Notes: generated by a model from the letters alone, not told the origin. A stretch of 64,000 bases of DNA from Macrotis lagotis (GCF_037893015.1 NC_133664.1:130175742-130239741); one strand, 5' to 3'; counted from the stretch's first letter, positions 34,351-46,045 are shown. Program-made: numbers and translations.

Positions 34351-34739
34351 TTCAAGGATTTCAAGTGAAGGATAAGGAACATCACGTGGGCAAAGTCTAT
34401 AGGAGATGTAAACTAAAGAGCAGTAGGAAAATTTCAATCATGAAACTGTTGAGATAGTGTTACTTTTTATAGAGAAAGAAAAAAGCACCAATGATCATTT
34501 AAAATTAATGAAAAAAATGAAATTAAAAAATAAAAATAAATAGAAAGTTGTGAAGGAAATGCAAACAAACGGGGAAGTATTGGACCTACCATATTAAATC
34601 TGCCATATTTAAAAAAACCCATTATCACCCAAGCTCTCTTGGTCAGAGTAGAAACAGAAGATAAATATTGCCCATTATGCTGCTGTGAAAGTTGATAGGG
34701 CTTGGCCATATATATTCCTTGGAAAGCTGAGAATCATAG

Positions 34740-36215
34740 AAGGAGACAGAGTTGATTCAATTTGACTTGGGTGCAGTGTGTGGGTATTTTGGGAGTTAGG
34801 TGATTGGGGAAGTATTGCTCAGCAGGCCCATAACAAGAGTCATCTACAATCTCAGTAGGACCTGACAGGGCCACTGCAGAGGATAGGACTTACTCTCAAT
34901 TGGATCATGAAGGAGAAAGAGACACACATCAATTGAGCCACAGGAGACTCAAACAGAAACAGGAATTGAGGCAGAAAGTACAACCTAGTATATGCACAAG
35001 GCTAAACAAGTCAACCAATATCATCCAAAGGGGTACCTGAAAGGGACAAATAACCCAATCTTAGAACTGAAGTTGAAAATATTTCTTAATAGAAGAAACA
35101 ACAATGAAAAAAAAATCTATGTTAAAGGTAGCCCAAGAAGTAAATCCAGAAGAAGATAATCCTACAATAACTAAAATCAAAGCCTTAGAGTAAAAATATG
35201 ACTAGGCCTCAAGGATGACAAGTGTTTGAAAGAAATAAAGTAAGAGATAAAACAAATCATAAAAGGAAGACTTTACCAAATAGTGAATTCCCTGAAAATT
35301 TGAATAGAACAAGTTTAAGTCAGTGACTGACTTGAATCAACAAGAAATATTAGAAATCAGAAGATTTATAAAATAGGAAAAAAATCCCAAGACATCTACC
35401 AAAAAACTGTCCTGGAAAACAGGTTCAGGTGAGATTATTCAAGACATTGAGCTCATTCTAGAGAGCAATCTGAAACTATGCCCAAAGAACAATAAAACTG
35501 ATTATAGCCTTTGACCCAATGATACCAATAATAGGTCTATATCCAAAAGAAATCATAAAAAAGGGAAAACTCTTTTTATATGGGCAGCTCTTTTTATATG
35601 GGCAGAAATTGGAAATTGAGGGGATGCTGATCAATTGGGGAATGACTGATTGAACAAGTTATGGTATATGAATATTATGGAATACTATTGTTCTATAAGA
35701 AATAATGAATGATCAGATTTTAAAGAAACATGGAAAGAGTTAGATGATCTGATGCTGAGTGAAGGGAGAAACCTGAAAACATTGTACACATTAATAACAA
35801 CATTGTGAGATGATCAACTATGATGGATGCAGTTCCTCTCAGCAGTTCAGGGAATTAGGTCAACCCTAGGAAAACTTCTATGGTCAAAGTCATCTACATC
35901 AAGAGGGAAAATAAACATGAAATCTGAATGTATATTATATTCACTTTTATAAACTTCTCTGATGTTTTTCCTTCCTAGCTCATGGTTTCCTTGCTTTCCT
36001 TTTAGTTCTAATTCCTCTTACATAAAATGACTAATATGTAACTGTATTAAACACAAATATGCATGTACAACTTTTACCAGACAGTTTGCTGCTATGGGGT
36101 GGGGGGAAGGGGGGGAGGGTTATAGAAAAATGGGTTTTTCATAAATTTTCATATGGGTTAATATTGAAAAAACTCCATAGCATGTAATTAGGAAAAAATA
36201 AAATAAAATTTTAAT
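34740..36215 (+). mobile_element. L1 LINE, probably internally deleted
   Basis: From about 35445 it is clear marsupial L1 ORF2 end plus 3' UTR: 'gagagcaatctgaaactatg', 'ataggtctatatccaaaaga', 'gaatactattgttctataag', 'gatctgatgctgagtgaagg'. The A-rich 34880-35440 (for example 'gataaaacaaatcataaaag') may be L1 5' or ORF1 sequence, implying a large internal deletion; that part is uncertain. An 18-bp tandem duplication lies at 35570-35605. Confidence 0.75.
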
Positions 36216-36219
36216 TGAT

Positions 36220-37130
36220 AAAAAGGATCATTGGACTCCATGAAGACTATAATTAGCTTTATTTGTTTCTATCTATATCACCTCAGAGAAGTGAATGACT
36301 TTTTTTATAAAAGAAGTAAAACATATTATTTCTTGCTAAATAAAGAACTTTACCCAGTAATTGAATTTTTAAGGTATAACTGTCATAAACTTGTTAAAAT
36401 TTGTCTTTTGATATCTTATGACTAACACTCCAAAGGATTACTCCTCCTAATACTAAACATAAAGTTTGACATTATATTAAATAGCTTGAATATTTTAGCT
36501 GTTGCTAAAGTATCTACTGTTGCAAAATTTTCTTAGAATCAATGACAGGAAACAAGCACTTTTTTAAAAAAGAAATCATGTGAGAGTTCTACTTTCCAGC
36601 TCCTTACAGAAAAAAAAAAAACCCCAAATAAATTAACACTCACAGCTGGGGGAAAAGTGATAGATTACCAGGGGGTTTTCTTTAAAAAAAGAGAAATGTC
36701 CCTCCAAATGTTAATTTAATTTCTAAGGATTTTTTGTAGAAGTCATTTTTGAACTCTATGGACATGTCAAGAATAACACTTCTGCCTCTATCTTTTTAAT
36801 AAAGAATTATAGCTCACATTTACGTAGCACAATATTATAAACCCTTTCCTATACATGTTTTCTCCCATCAGTATCATCATTATACTTTTATCTTGTGATA
36901 ATATGTATAGACTATTTCTACCAGAGGATAAGTTTGAGGGCCATGCCTAAAATTAATTTAACCCAAATGGTTGGCCGAACTTTGAAATGATTTGTTTTAT
37001 CATATTGTGATTGGGTACCGAAAACAATTGACAGCTCTAAAGATCAATTTTCTTTGCTCTAGTCATCCCTCATGTTACCTAGAATACTTATGGTTTTTGG
37101 TTGAATGGGACTAGAGACATCCTGTACTTT
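36220..37130. other. No gene or recognised repeat
   Basis: Very AT-rich DNA without element signatures. Short frames only. Confidence 0.4.
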
Positions 37131-37640
37131 AAAGATTTATAAAGGAAACTGAGGCCCCGAGAGAAGAAGTGATTTACCCAAAGTCACACAAATAGGAAAT
37201 GTCTGAGTAAGCTAGAAGGGAACCTTATAAGTAATGCAGTCCACTCCCTTCACTCTAAGGATTAGGAAAAGAAGGCATCCCCACCCCACACAATTTACAT
37301 GACTCTCCCAAGATCAGACCAGTAGTAAGTAAAATCTTTAATACGAACCCAGTTCTTAGGATTTCACTATATCCACTCACTATATCACATCACCCATGTC
37401 TCTTGACTGCAGGTCCAGTGCCCTCGAGTCACCAATTTATCAAATGAATAGCTCACTCAATAGACAATTAAGAAATACATAATATTCAAGCAGTAGGGGA
37501 AATGATCATCTAGTCCAATTTCCACATATTGCAGATAAAGGAAAAAGCCTAGAGAGGAGAGCTTGCCAAGCATTACGCTAAATTCACTCTTGGTAATCCT
37601 AGCAGTAGGATCTGTCTCAGTCTTCTACTTCAGTTGACTT
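37130..37640 (-). mobile_element. Cluster of MIR-family fragments
   Basis: 'aaaggaaactgaggccccga' with 'aaagtcacacaaataggaaa' (37140-37200), 'agtaatgcagtccactccct' with 'tctcccaagatcagaccagt' (37205-37400), and 'gatcatctagtccaatttcc' (about 37505-37600) look like three partial antisense MIR copies. Confidence 0.55.
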
Positions 37641-37805
37641 ACCATAGAAATTGTGATCTATATGGATATGTGCTGGTAAATATTTAACAACCAGTTCTCC
37701 AAAAAACCAAATTGTATGCAAGACTCATCTTTAAGCCTAGTCTGCAATGTTAACGTTTTCCCATAACTTTCTTAGATCTAGAAATTTTGAAGTTACAATA
37801 AAATC

Positions 37806-37985
37806 AGGGGCAGCTAGGAGGCCCAATAGGGGACAGGTAGGTGGAGCAGTGGATTAGGGCACAGATCCTGGATCAGGAGGACCTGAGTTCAAATTTGAAC
37901 CCAGACAAGTGATACTATCTGTGTGACTTTGGGTAAGTCACTTACCCTCATTGCCTTACCAAAAAACCTCAACAACAACAACAAG
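37806..37985 (+). mobile_element. SINE with duplicated head
   Basis: 'ggggcagctaggaggcccaa' is followed at once by a second head, 'ggggacaggtaggtggagca', then 'caggaggacctgagttcaaa', 'tgggtaagtcacttaccctc' and 'attgccttaccaaaaaacc'. The 3' end carries CAACAACAACAAC. Confidence 0.85.
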
Positions 37986-38123
37986 CCAACCATTAAAATC
38001 AATCATGATTTGTAGTGTTTGCCGATTTTTGAGGTATATAAATGCTCACAATCAAAATTTAACAGTTGGCTCTTTCAAGCTAATTCAGACTGGTTCCAGG
38101 ACACCCTTAACAGTTGACTTACC

Positions 38124-38300
38124 CAGGCCGCTAAGAGGCACAGTGGATAGAGCACCAGCCTTGGAGTCAGGAATACCTGGGTTCAAATCTGGCCTTGGAC
38201 ACTTAATAATTAATTACCTAGCCATGTGGCCTTGGGCAAGCCACTTAACTCCATTGCCTTGAAAAAATCTAAAACAAACAAACAAACAAACAAAAAAAAT
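38124..38300 (+). mobile_element. SINE A with 12-bp target-site duplication
   Basis: Full-length, from 'aggccgctaagaggcacagt' to 'ccattgccttgaaaaaatct' and an (AAAC)n tail. Perfect AGTTGACTTACC at 38112-38123 and 38301-38312. Confidence 0.96.
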
Positions 38301-38312
38301 AGTTGACTTACC

Positions 38313-38895
38313 TTAGTAGGTATCATAACAGGTTCTACAATCTCTTTATAGGTTTATGTGGTGGGAAGAAAACTGAACTGGTCCTCAGTGGAAGTGAAAT
38401 AGGAAACTATCCACAGTGGCTCACCATTCTTAATATTTGATAAGTACATTCAAGTAAGGAATCTGAGTCCTTCCATAGAATTATCAATTGTTGTTCATTA
38501 AGTTTAAATACTAGAAAGTGGTAAATGTTAATGAACACTGTTCTTCCTACAGATGAAACAATCTTTCATAAATGGTTAGCAAAAATACCAGAAAACAGAA
38601 AGAATTTGTGATTTTATTAACATAAGGAACTACTGGTGTAGGTGTAATCTATGGTTTAGAGGATTAATACTAGAGAATTCTCAGAATCACAAGGAGGTTA
38701 AGGGGGCAGTGATTTCCACTAATATCAAATATCACTATTTGAACTCAGATCTTTCTTTTTCCAAGTCTAACTTTTTCTATCTACATCATGTTTTCATTGT
38801 AAGCCAGAAAGAGACTTTTAAAATATAGTTTTGCCTATAAATCCAGTAGATTTTTAGATAAACTTTTAGTTGCACTTCTGTATAGATGCAATGTT
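38313..38895. other. No gene or recognised repeat
   Basis: Unassigned AT-rich DNA. Confidence 0.4.
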
Positions 38896-38899
38896 AACA

Positions 38900-39440
38900 A
38901 TTTACCAGCTTAAAAAATTTTAATGGCTCTCTGCTGCCTACTGAATAAATTACAAAATCCTTTGCTTGGCATTAAGGGTCTGCAAAATCTTGTACTGAAC
39001 TTCAAGCTCTCCAAACTATTTTCTTTAAATTTTTTTTAAAATTTATTTAAGGCAATGGGGTTACACAGCTAGGTAATTATTAAGTGTCCGAGGCCAGATT
39101 TCAACTCAGGTCCTCCTGACTTCAGAGCTAGTGCTCTATTCACTGCACCATCTAACTGCCCCTCTCCAAACTATTTTCAATCTATTCATACTTCTCCCTG
39201 CAAATGGGAAGTCAAACAGGATTGCTCTCACTCTGAGACTTCCTTTTATTATCCTCAAAGTCAGAGATGTTTTGTCTTTTCTTTATCTCTTAAATTCCAA
39301 CATATTTTTAAAGCTCAGATAAAATGTCTTTCCACACCCAAACCCCACACATCCTTTGAAGCCTTTCTTTATCCCACTGGTCAGTACCCACCTTTCCACT
39401 TTCCCCCATAATAGCAAAGGTTTTCTTTGAGTCTTTTTAT
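38900..39440 (+). mobile_element. L2 LINE 3' region, split by a SINE
   Basis: 'atggctctctgctgcctact', 'tttgcttggcattaagggtc', 'cttcaagctctccaaactat', then 'ccctgcaaatgggaagtcaa' and 'aaagctcagataaaatgtct' follow the L2 region that encodes the C-terminal end and starts the 3' UTR. Confidence 0.82.
39024..39161 (-). mobile_element. SINE A inside L2, 17-bp target-site duplication
   Basis: Reverse SINE A missing an internal piece ('ggcaatggggttacacagct' joins two normally separated parts). Perfect CTCTCCAAACTATTTTC at 39007-39023 and 39162-39178. Confidence 0.97.
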
Positions 39441-39444
39441 GAAT

Positions 39445-40895
39445 AATCCTATATCATAACATAGAATTTCAGAGGTGACTAGATAGGATTATATTAAAAA
39501 TAACTTGTTTTTAAATTGAGCAAGGAACACAAAATCTTGTTCTATGTGATAAAATTCTAAAAAGTATATTTCAGTTTAATATGATGGTTATGTCAATGAA
39601 AAAAAGCTTTATTGGTGGGACAGTGGAAGGAGATGAGGAAAGGAAAGATGAGGATGGGAGATACACTCAGAGAGAGGGATAACAGAGGAAGAAAATGGAG
39701 GAGGAAAGAGGAAGAGGAAATCAAAATGGATACAGAGATTTAATAGGTTTAAGGTGAGGACTAATTTAGAAACATCAGTATGTTGTTCTTTTATGCTGTG
39801 GGGTCTTCCCGTCTTCTACTGCTATTGTCCTGTGCAAAGGGGAAAGAGAGAATGCTGATCAGCTGATGTTTACAACTCTTCAGTTGTTTTCCTCCAAAAA
39901 CCATTAGACATCTGCTATGAATGGGAAAATCAGAGCAACTTACTGGAAAGTAAATTATTCTTTGGATGATTCTTTGAGCAGTGAGATAAAATTTGCCCCA
40001 AAAGAAGAGTGAAATAGAACTGAGGGTAGAATCATGAGATTTTCCTCCAAAACAAAACCCTCTAGATTTTCCTGGGTAATGACATAGACCTTTGTTCGAT
40101 TTTGACTGTGTAGAGTTGACCTGAGAGCATTACAATAAGATCTGAACAACTAGCACAAAACAGAATGGACAAATTCCAGTCCAGATGATGCCAGGTCACT
40201 AGGGAGAGCATTACAGAGTGCCAGGCCACTGCGGCTTACACCTTCCAAGTGAAAAGTTTAGCTTCCTCCATAGACCACTGAGCTGGTATTTAATTACTCT
40301 CTGGACTGAATCCACCTTAGCTGCCACCATCTCAGATTTCTCTGATGTTGCTTCCAAAGCAATTTCATTTCACCATGTGATTTACTGAAACCTATTGCTT
40401 GCTATCATTTTAATTTAAAGTTTTGTTCATTTTTATTTTCTTGGCTCAAACTCTGAGAGTTTTAAGCATTCATCTTAAATTCAAATCAGAATTTCTTTTT
40501 AACTGGTTTTGGCAGAATTGTGTCAATTTGGACTAGAGTCTGTTTGACTTCTGCTAGTGATCTCCTACAAAACTCATATAGTAGCTTCTTTTGGCTTATT
40601 AGAGATATACCTAACTCATAGATGTTGTTTTTTTTTCATTTAACTTGGCCTAAAAACAATGATCCTAGAAAAGTGACTTTTAGCAATCAAGATTTTCCCC
40701 TTTGACTAGTTTTCTGTGCCAAGTACACGTTTGGGGTTCATTGTGTCAAAGGAAGGTTTCGGTACAAATTCTATTGTAAACATCTCACTTAGTCCCATCC
40801 CTCAAGTTACAAAATAGAGGGTTCCTTGGTCTGCCTGGGATTATGCAATATGACAGAGTCCTTGGGTCTAGATCTTCTGTCATTCCAGGAAATAA
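39445..40895. other. No gene; purine-rich stretch and unassigned DNA
   Basis: 39598-39735 is a GA-rich low-complexity stretch (aggaaaggaaagatgagga and similar). 39740-40895 has no recognised repeat and no long frame. Confidence 0.45.
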
Positions 40896-41063
40896 TGGGG
40901 TTTTTCTTTTTTCAAAATTTTATTTTCAATTTATGGAATAAAACAAACATTTCACAATGTAGTTCATAAAAAGATGATTGTATATGAAGTTACAAATCTA
41001 ACAACCACAACTTGCTATTGTTTTCAAATAGTCAATAAAATTGTCATTCAAATTTCTTTTTTT

Positions 41064-41198
41064 TTTCAAGGCAATGGGGTTAAATGGCTTGCCCAAGGCC
41101 ACACAGCTAGGTAATTATTAAGTGTCAGGATGGATTTGAACTCAGGTCCTCCTGACTCCAGGGCCAGCGCGCTATCCACTGTGTAACCTAGTCATCCC
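41064..41198 (-). mobile_element. SINE A inside L1, with target-site duplication
   Basis: Reverse SINE A, 'caaggcaatggggttaaatg' to 'actgtgtaacctagtcatcc'. TCAAATTTCTTTTTTT occurs at 41048-41063 and 41199-41214. Confidence 0.95.
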
Positions 41199-41292
41199 TC
41201 AAATTTCTTTTTTTGTCTTTCCTCTCCACCCTCACCCCATTCACCATAGAAATGACCACCATTAGGAATACCCATATAATAAAGACCTATAC

Positions 41293-41352
41293 ACATGCAT
41301 GTATGTGTGTGTATATATATATATATATATAGACATATACATATATATATAA
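41293..41352. repeat. (TA)n/(TG)n simple repeat
   Basis: Mixed GTGTGT and TATATA units inside the L1 3' UTR. Confidence 0.9.
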
Positions 41353-41664
41353 TTTTATACATCTATCAGTTTTTCTCTAGATATAGATAGTATCTTTCTT
41401 CATATGATCTTTATAGTTAATTTGATATTTATAGTAGATAAAATAACATTTTTTGTTCAAAGTCATTTTCAAGCAATATTGTTCTCTTTGTTCTGCTCAG
41501 TTCACTCTTCATTATTCTAAGATCATAGAGCTCATTTCTTATAGCACAGTAATATTCCATCAAAATGATTTTCCACAATTTGTTCAGTCATTCCCCATTC
41601 AGTAATTCCCCAATTAATTTCCTGTCACATTTAAAGTTATAATTTCTATTTGTGAATTTTTCTC

Positions 41665-42105
41665 CATTTTATTTTTACCCACTCTTTTCCTTCTCAGACT
41701 CTCTTTTCTCTTTATTCCTGTTAACTTATCTTCTCTCCTTACCTTTTTAAAATAACAGTTTTTAATGAAGGATTGTGGAAGTTCGAGTTCACATAAATAA
41801 TGTCCCTTTTTAATTTTGATATGATCTGTTAACAAAAAGATGGAATTAGTAATGAGATTTGGATTAAAAACCACAAGTCTAATTTCCATCCATTTTTTGA
41901 CAGTTGTTGATAAATGATACGAAAATTTTCAGAAAAAACAGTTAATAACCTAATGCTTTTTTTAGTACATTAATGTGTATTAAGTGTATAATGATTTATT
42001 ATTTATATCAATCATTTTCTATTATAAAAATGAAGGGAAAGTCACACAATATTTTTAAAAAATAGTTTTGCCAAAACTAAAATTGTAATCAATAGGGTAA
42101 AACAA
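41665..42105. other. No gene or clear repeat
   Basis: Very AT-rich. May include an unrecognised extension of the L1 to its left. Confidence 0.4.
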
Positions 42106-42109
42106 ATAA

Positions 42110-42370
42110 GAGGTAGTCATAGCCCGCAATTACAATTATTGCATAGCAGAGAGAAAGTTGGACTCAGTCAAGAAGAGCTGTGTTCAAGTCTCATCTGACA
42201 TATATTGACTATAAAACTCTGGTTAAGTCACTTACTTTTCAGTGCCTTAAGAAAATGTCTATAAATTACAGAGCAGATACTATCCTGCATTGGTAAAGTG
42301 AATTTACTGGCTATTCCTTATGTCAATATGGTCACAAATCTGAACAAATAAAGTTAATATCTAAAGTCAA
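42110..42370 (+). mobile_element. CORE-SINE (MIR/THER1-like)
   Basis: 'agctgtgttcaagtctcatc', 'tggttaagtcacttactttt', 'cagtgccttaagaaaatgtc', 'taaattacagagcagatact', 'gcattggtaaagtgaattta' match the family also seen at 12085 and 12525. Confidence 0.7.
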
Positions 42371-42489
42371 ATCATATTTGACTCCATACAGTTTTAAATG
42401 GAAATAATGTATTCTTGATACTAAAGATCCAAATGGAAGACAAAGTATAAATATCATATTTTTATTAAATCATGCTTGTTACCCTCAGT

Positions 42490-42690
42490 GATGTATATTA
42501 GAGGAAAGATCCTGGGCTTGAAATAAAAAGATTTTCCTATCTCTTCACTGACCTTCCTAAATCACTTATCCATTCTGAGCCTCATTTTCTATTTCTAAAA
42601 TAGGCAAAATAATGCAGACACTATGAACTTCCCAACATTTATGCAGTTGGGTGATCACTTTGTAAATGGCTGTTGAGCACCTACTGAATA
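42490..42690 (+). mobile_element. MIR
   Basis: 'aagatcctgggcttgaaata', 'ttctgagcctcattttctat' and 'aataggcaaaataatgcaga' follow the MIR core. Confidence 0.65.
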
Positions 42691-42714
42691 TGGTACCTAC
42701 ATGCTCCAAAGGGA

Positions 42715-42772
42715 GTATATCTATATATATATATATATATGTATATATATGTACATATATATATATATATAT
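42715..42772. repeat. (TA)n microsatellite
   Basis: TA units with two GTA/GTACA interruptions. Confidence 0.95.
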
Positions 42773-42994
42773 GACAACAAAATCATTAATGAATGAATCC
42801 CTGACCTACTTAGAAATACACACCTACAATAAGGATTTAAAATGACTTCAAAATCTCCAAGTATCACAGAGTTATTAGAGTATCCACAGAATAGCTCTCT
42901 GCCTCCAGATGGGATTAGTTCAAATATAAATCTGACAGATTGGGTGGAGGGTTATAAGTAGAGGGTGTGAGTGATCCCATTTATTTAAGAACAA

Positions 42995-43125
42995 CTCTTC
43001 TTGGTATCTATATGACTCTTGAAATTTCACTTCTCTGTTTCCTCATTTATAAATGAAGTAGTTGAACTAGAAAATTTCTAATGAGGTCCCTTCTAGCTCT
43101 GCATTCTATTATCCTTTGAAATTTA
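42995..43125 (+). mobile_element. MIR-family SINE 3' part
   Basis: 'tctctgtttcctcatttata', 'aatgaagtagttgaactaga' and 'aggtcccttctagctctgca' are typical of this family. Confidence 0.7.
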
Positions 43126-43144
43126 AGGGAAATAGGTTTAATCA

Positions 43145-43192
<48 letters not shown>

Positions 43193-43233
43193 TACTGGGG
43201 GTGTGTTTATGTGTGTTGGGTTTTATATCATTC

Positions 43234-43275
<42 letters not shown>
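43145..43275. repeat. (TA)n and (ATCT)n microsatellites
   Basis: TA run at 43145-43193 and about 11 ATCT units at 43233-43275, separated by 39 bp. Confidence 0.95.
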
Positions 43276-43605
43276 ACTGGGTTATATACTCAGCATTCCT
43301 AGTGACTGGGAAATTCTTCATTGTATCTTACCCAAATTGTTGCTATTTCAATTTAGGTACATTTTTTCCTTATTATTTTTTTGGGGAAAGGTAAAGAATT
43401 GCTGGACACACCCTCTAAGTAAATAGAAATAATAGAAGCAGTTAGTTCACCTTTCTTATTTCGTAGATGACACCGCTTAAAAATATAGAATTAAAGAATT
43501 TTCTAATTGAGAGGCTCCCATTTGGACAAAGTGAAAATTGATTCTGAGGTTGTCCATTGTAAGAGCAAAAAACTAATTGTCTAGGGATGCTAGGGGTATG
43601 GCAGG

Positions 43606-43999
43606 TCAGTTTGGTTGCACAGTGGATAGAGTACTGGACTTGGAAGTCTCATTTTCCTGAATTCAAATTCAGCCTTAGACACTTACTATGTGACCCTGGT
43701 CAAATCACTTAATTCTGTTTGCCTCAGTTTCAGAAGGAAATGGAAAACCACTCCAGTATCTTTGCCAAGAAAATCCCAAATGGGGCAGCTAGGTGGCGCA
43801 GTGGATATAGCGCTGCACCTGGAATCAGGAGGACCTGAGTTCAAATTTGTCCTCAGAAATTTAATAATTGTTTAGCTGTGTGACCTTGGGCAAGTCATGT
43901 AACTCCATTGCCTTGCAATCCCTCCCCCAACCAAAAAAAAGAAAAGCCCTAAATGAGGTCCTGAAGAATCTGACATGACTGGAATGACTAAACACCAAA
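43606..43999 (+). mobile_element. SINE B carrying a SINE A
   Basis: SINE B from 'ttggttgcacagtggataga' to 'tgaagaatctgacatgactg' and AACACCAAAA. Perfect AGGGGTATGGCAGG at 43592-43605 and 44000-44013 marks its insertion. At 43782 it is interrupted by a younger SINE A and resumes at 43940. Confidence 0.97.
43783..43939 (+). mobile_element. SINE A nested in SINE B
   Basis: A near-consensus copy: 'gggcagctaggtggcgcagt', 'aggaggacctgagttcaaat', 'gtgaccttgggcaagtcatg', 'actccattgccttgcaatcc'. The flanks AGAAAATCCCAAATG (43768-43782) and AGAAAAGCCCTAAATG (43940-43955) are its target-site duplication. Confidence 0.96.
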
Positions 44000-44150
44000 A
44001 GGGGTATGGCAGGCATTTTAGGATGCCCTATTAGGTCAGATATGACAATATTACTAATGTTTCTTCCAATACTAACAATGGAGCTGCTCTATTCATTGTT
44101 GAAATGTGCAGTGTAACTATGTAAACACTATAGAAATCCTCCTTGACTCA

Positions 44151-44153
<3 letters not shown>

Positions 44154-44191
<38 letters not shown>
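44154..44191. repeat. (TC)n microsatellite
   Basis: About 19 uninterrupted TC units. Confidence 0.95.
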
Positions 44192-44194
<3 letters not shown>

Positions 44195-44277
44195 CTGCTG
44201 TGAGAACTGGAAATGAGTCCATTAGCATCAAGACTTCTCTTAAAGACCCCATATTCATCATGTGATGAACTATGCTG

Positions 44278-44370
44278 AGGTGGAAGAAGCACTGACTTGG
44301 AATCAGGAAAATATGGGTTCAAAGCCAGTCAGACACTAATTGTACACAGGAGTGAATCACTGTAAAATAT
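44278..44370 (+). mobile_element. SINE head fragment
   Basis: 'gaagcactgacttggaatca' and 'ggaaaatatgggttcaaagc' resemble the 5' part of a tRNA-headed SINE. The rest is degenerate. Confidence 0.45.
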
Positions 44371-44525
44371 AAGCACTTAACTCACAAAAACAATATATGT
44401 AAAATATACTTCAAACCTTCAATTTCTTTATAAATGTCTATATGATAATAATGGTGATATTAAGGAAGAAATCACCTAGATTAAGAAATCCATTTGTAGC
44501 CATAAACAGAGCAGTCAGATTCATT

Positions 44526-44693
44526 CATTCATTTATTCATTTATTTATTTATCTATTATCTATTCATTCATTCATTCATTTGGTTTTCTATTTGTTTGTT
44601 TATTCATTCATTCATTCATTATTTATTTATTATTTATTCATTCATGTATCTACTTACTCATCATCTATTCATTCATTCATTCATTTATCTATT

Positions 44694-44727
<34 letters not shown>

Positions 44728-44870
44728 GTTTTTACAAGGCAATGGAGTTAAGTGGCTTGTCCAAGGCCACACAGCAAGGTAATTATTAACTGTCTGAGGC
44801 TGGATTTGAACTCAGGTCCTCCTGACTCCAGGGCCTGTGCTCTATCCACTGCACCACCTAGCCACCCCAA
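44526..44870 (-). mobile_element. SINE A with a microsatellite in place of its A-tail
   Basis: SINE A body at about 44730-44868 ('acaaggcaatggagttaagt' to 'gcaccacctagccacccc'). Left of it, where its A-rich tail should be, stands about 200 bp of TTCA, TTTA and TCTA repeats (44521-44729). The flanks TCAGATTCATT (44515-44525) and TCAGATTTATT (44871-44881) enclose both, so the tandem array lies inside the insertion. Confidence 0.9.
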
Positions 44871-44881
44871 TCAGATTTATT

Positions 44882-46045
44882 TCTAAGAAAAGTTAACTAT
44901 CATTTCATAAACAACAAAGGACTTAGAAAAGTAAACTTTTTATAGACCAAAGTGGAATCCAAAAGTCTAGTATAATAATGACAGAGTGGGAAGAAGGAAT
45001 GTATAATGAGGTAACATGAAAACTTGGGCTTCTGGGGAGAGGGGGAATTAGAATAAGGATGAGAGACTCTAAAAGAAGAGGGGGAAACAGTAAAGTTAAG
45101 AAATTTCTTATATCAGGGTTTTGCCTAAGGCTGATTTTGACTATAACATCATAGGGAAACTGAGAGGTGAGGGGTGGTGTGCACAGAGAAGGGTGATAAT
45201 GTAAATGAGAATTTTCCTATGCTTTGGGTCCCAATAATAATGAAAGTGTATGAACAGCTAGAATTCTAGTACAAACACAGAAGATTTCTTACTATCAAAT
45301 AATCACCAAGGGAATACAAGTTAATTAGCTACTTTTAAATTATATATATATGCACATATACATATGTGTGTGTGTAAATATACACACATATACATGAATG
45401 TGTAGTTGGCACAATGGATAGATAGCAAACCAGCAGCAAATAATTGAGTGTTTAATCTCATAGAATGGAAATCTGTGATCTCTGGGATAAACAAACATTT
45501 GTGGCCTTCCTCATACTAAAATTACTTGTGACTAATACAAGCATTGTGTGATGACACGCTACAGATTTGATTACCTACACTAGGGCTGTTTTCAACAACA
45601 CCAAAACATCTAAATAAAAAGTAAAAAAGAATTCAAAAACATCCAGTTGTTGAGAACATCTGAAACCAAAGTCCCAGATACTGGGAAACATCCAGATGTG
45701 TGCCATCATGTAGATGAAACATGTGAATGATAGGATGACTTTTTTTTCCTTTTCATCCAGACGTTTGAAGAGCACACCAATACTATTAGCGTCTAGTTCC
45801 CAAGTTTCACAAGCAATAGAAATTCATAGCTAGTGATCCACTAGTGATCAAAACTGTTTTTTCCTATTAACAAATGCAATGTATCTTAAAAGAAAACTAA
45901 GCAAGATGAATATCTACAAATCTAGAAAATAGAAGAAATGCATCGTATGTATTAGAGGTGCAGAATGAGATAAAAAATTTTGGTCCTGGTCAGTAACTCT
46001 GTTATTTGTTATTAGGGTGGAATTACAAGTTTATTGTTTAAATCT
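44882..46045. other. No gene; unassigned DNA
   Basis: A (TA)/(TG) stretch at 45343-45395 and a possible SINE head scrap near 45402 ('gttggcacaatggatagata') are the only features recognised. Confidence 0.4.

Larger units (their letters stand above)
40896..41660 (-). mobile_element. L1 LINE 3' end, split by a SINE
   Basis: Antisense L1 3' UTR: 'caaaattttattttcaattt', then 'ttctgctcagttcactcttc', 'cacagtaatattccatcaaa', 'ttcagtcattccccattcag'. A (TA)n stretch lies at 41293-41352. Confidence 0.85.

Noticed and set aside
37951-38262. 103-codon plus-strand frame
   Set aside because: Runs through a SINE A; the translation is SINE sequence.
43597-43860. tRNA genes suggested by the SINE heads
   Set aside because: The heads keep only degenerate A- and B-box-like text, are followed by SINE bodies and do not fold into a standard cloverleaf.
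44442-44789. 115-codon plus-strand frame
   Set aside because: Mostly the TTCA/TTTA array and SINE A.
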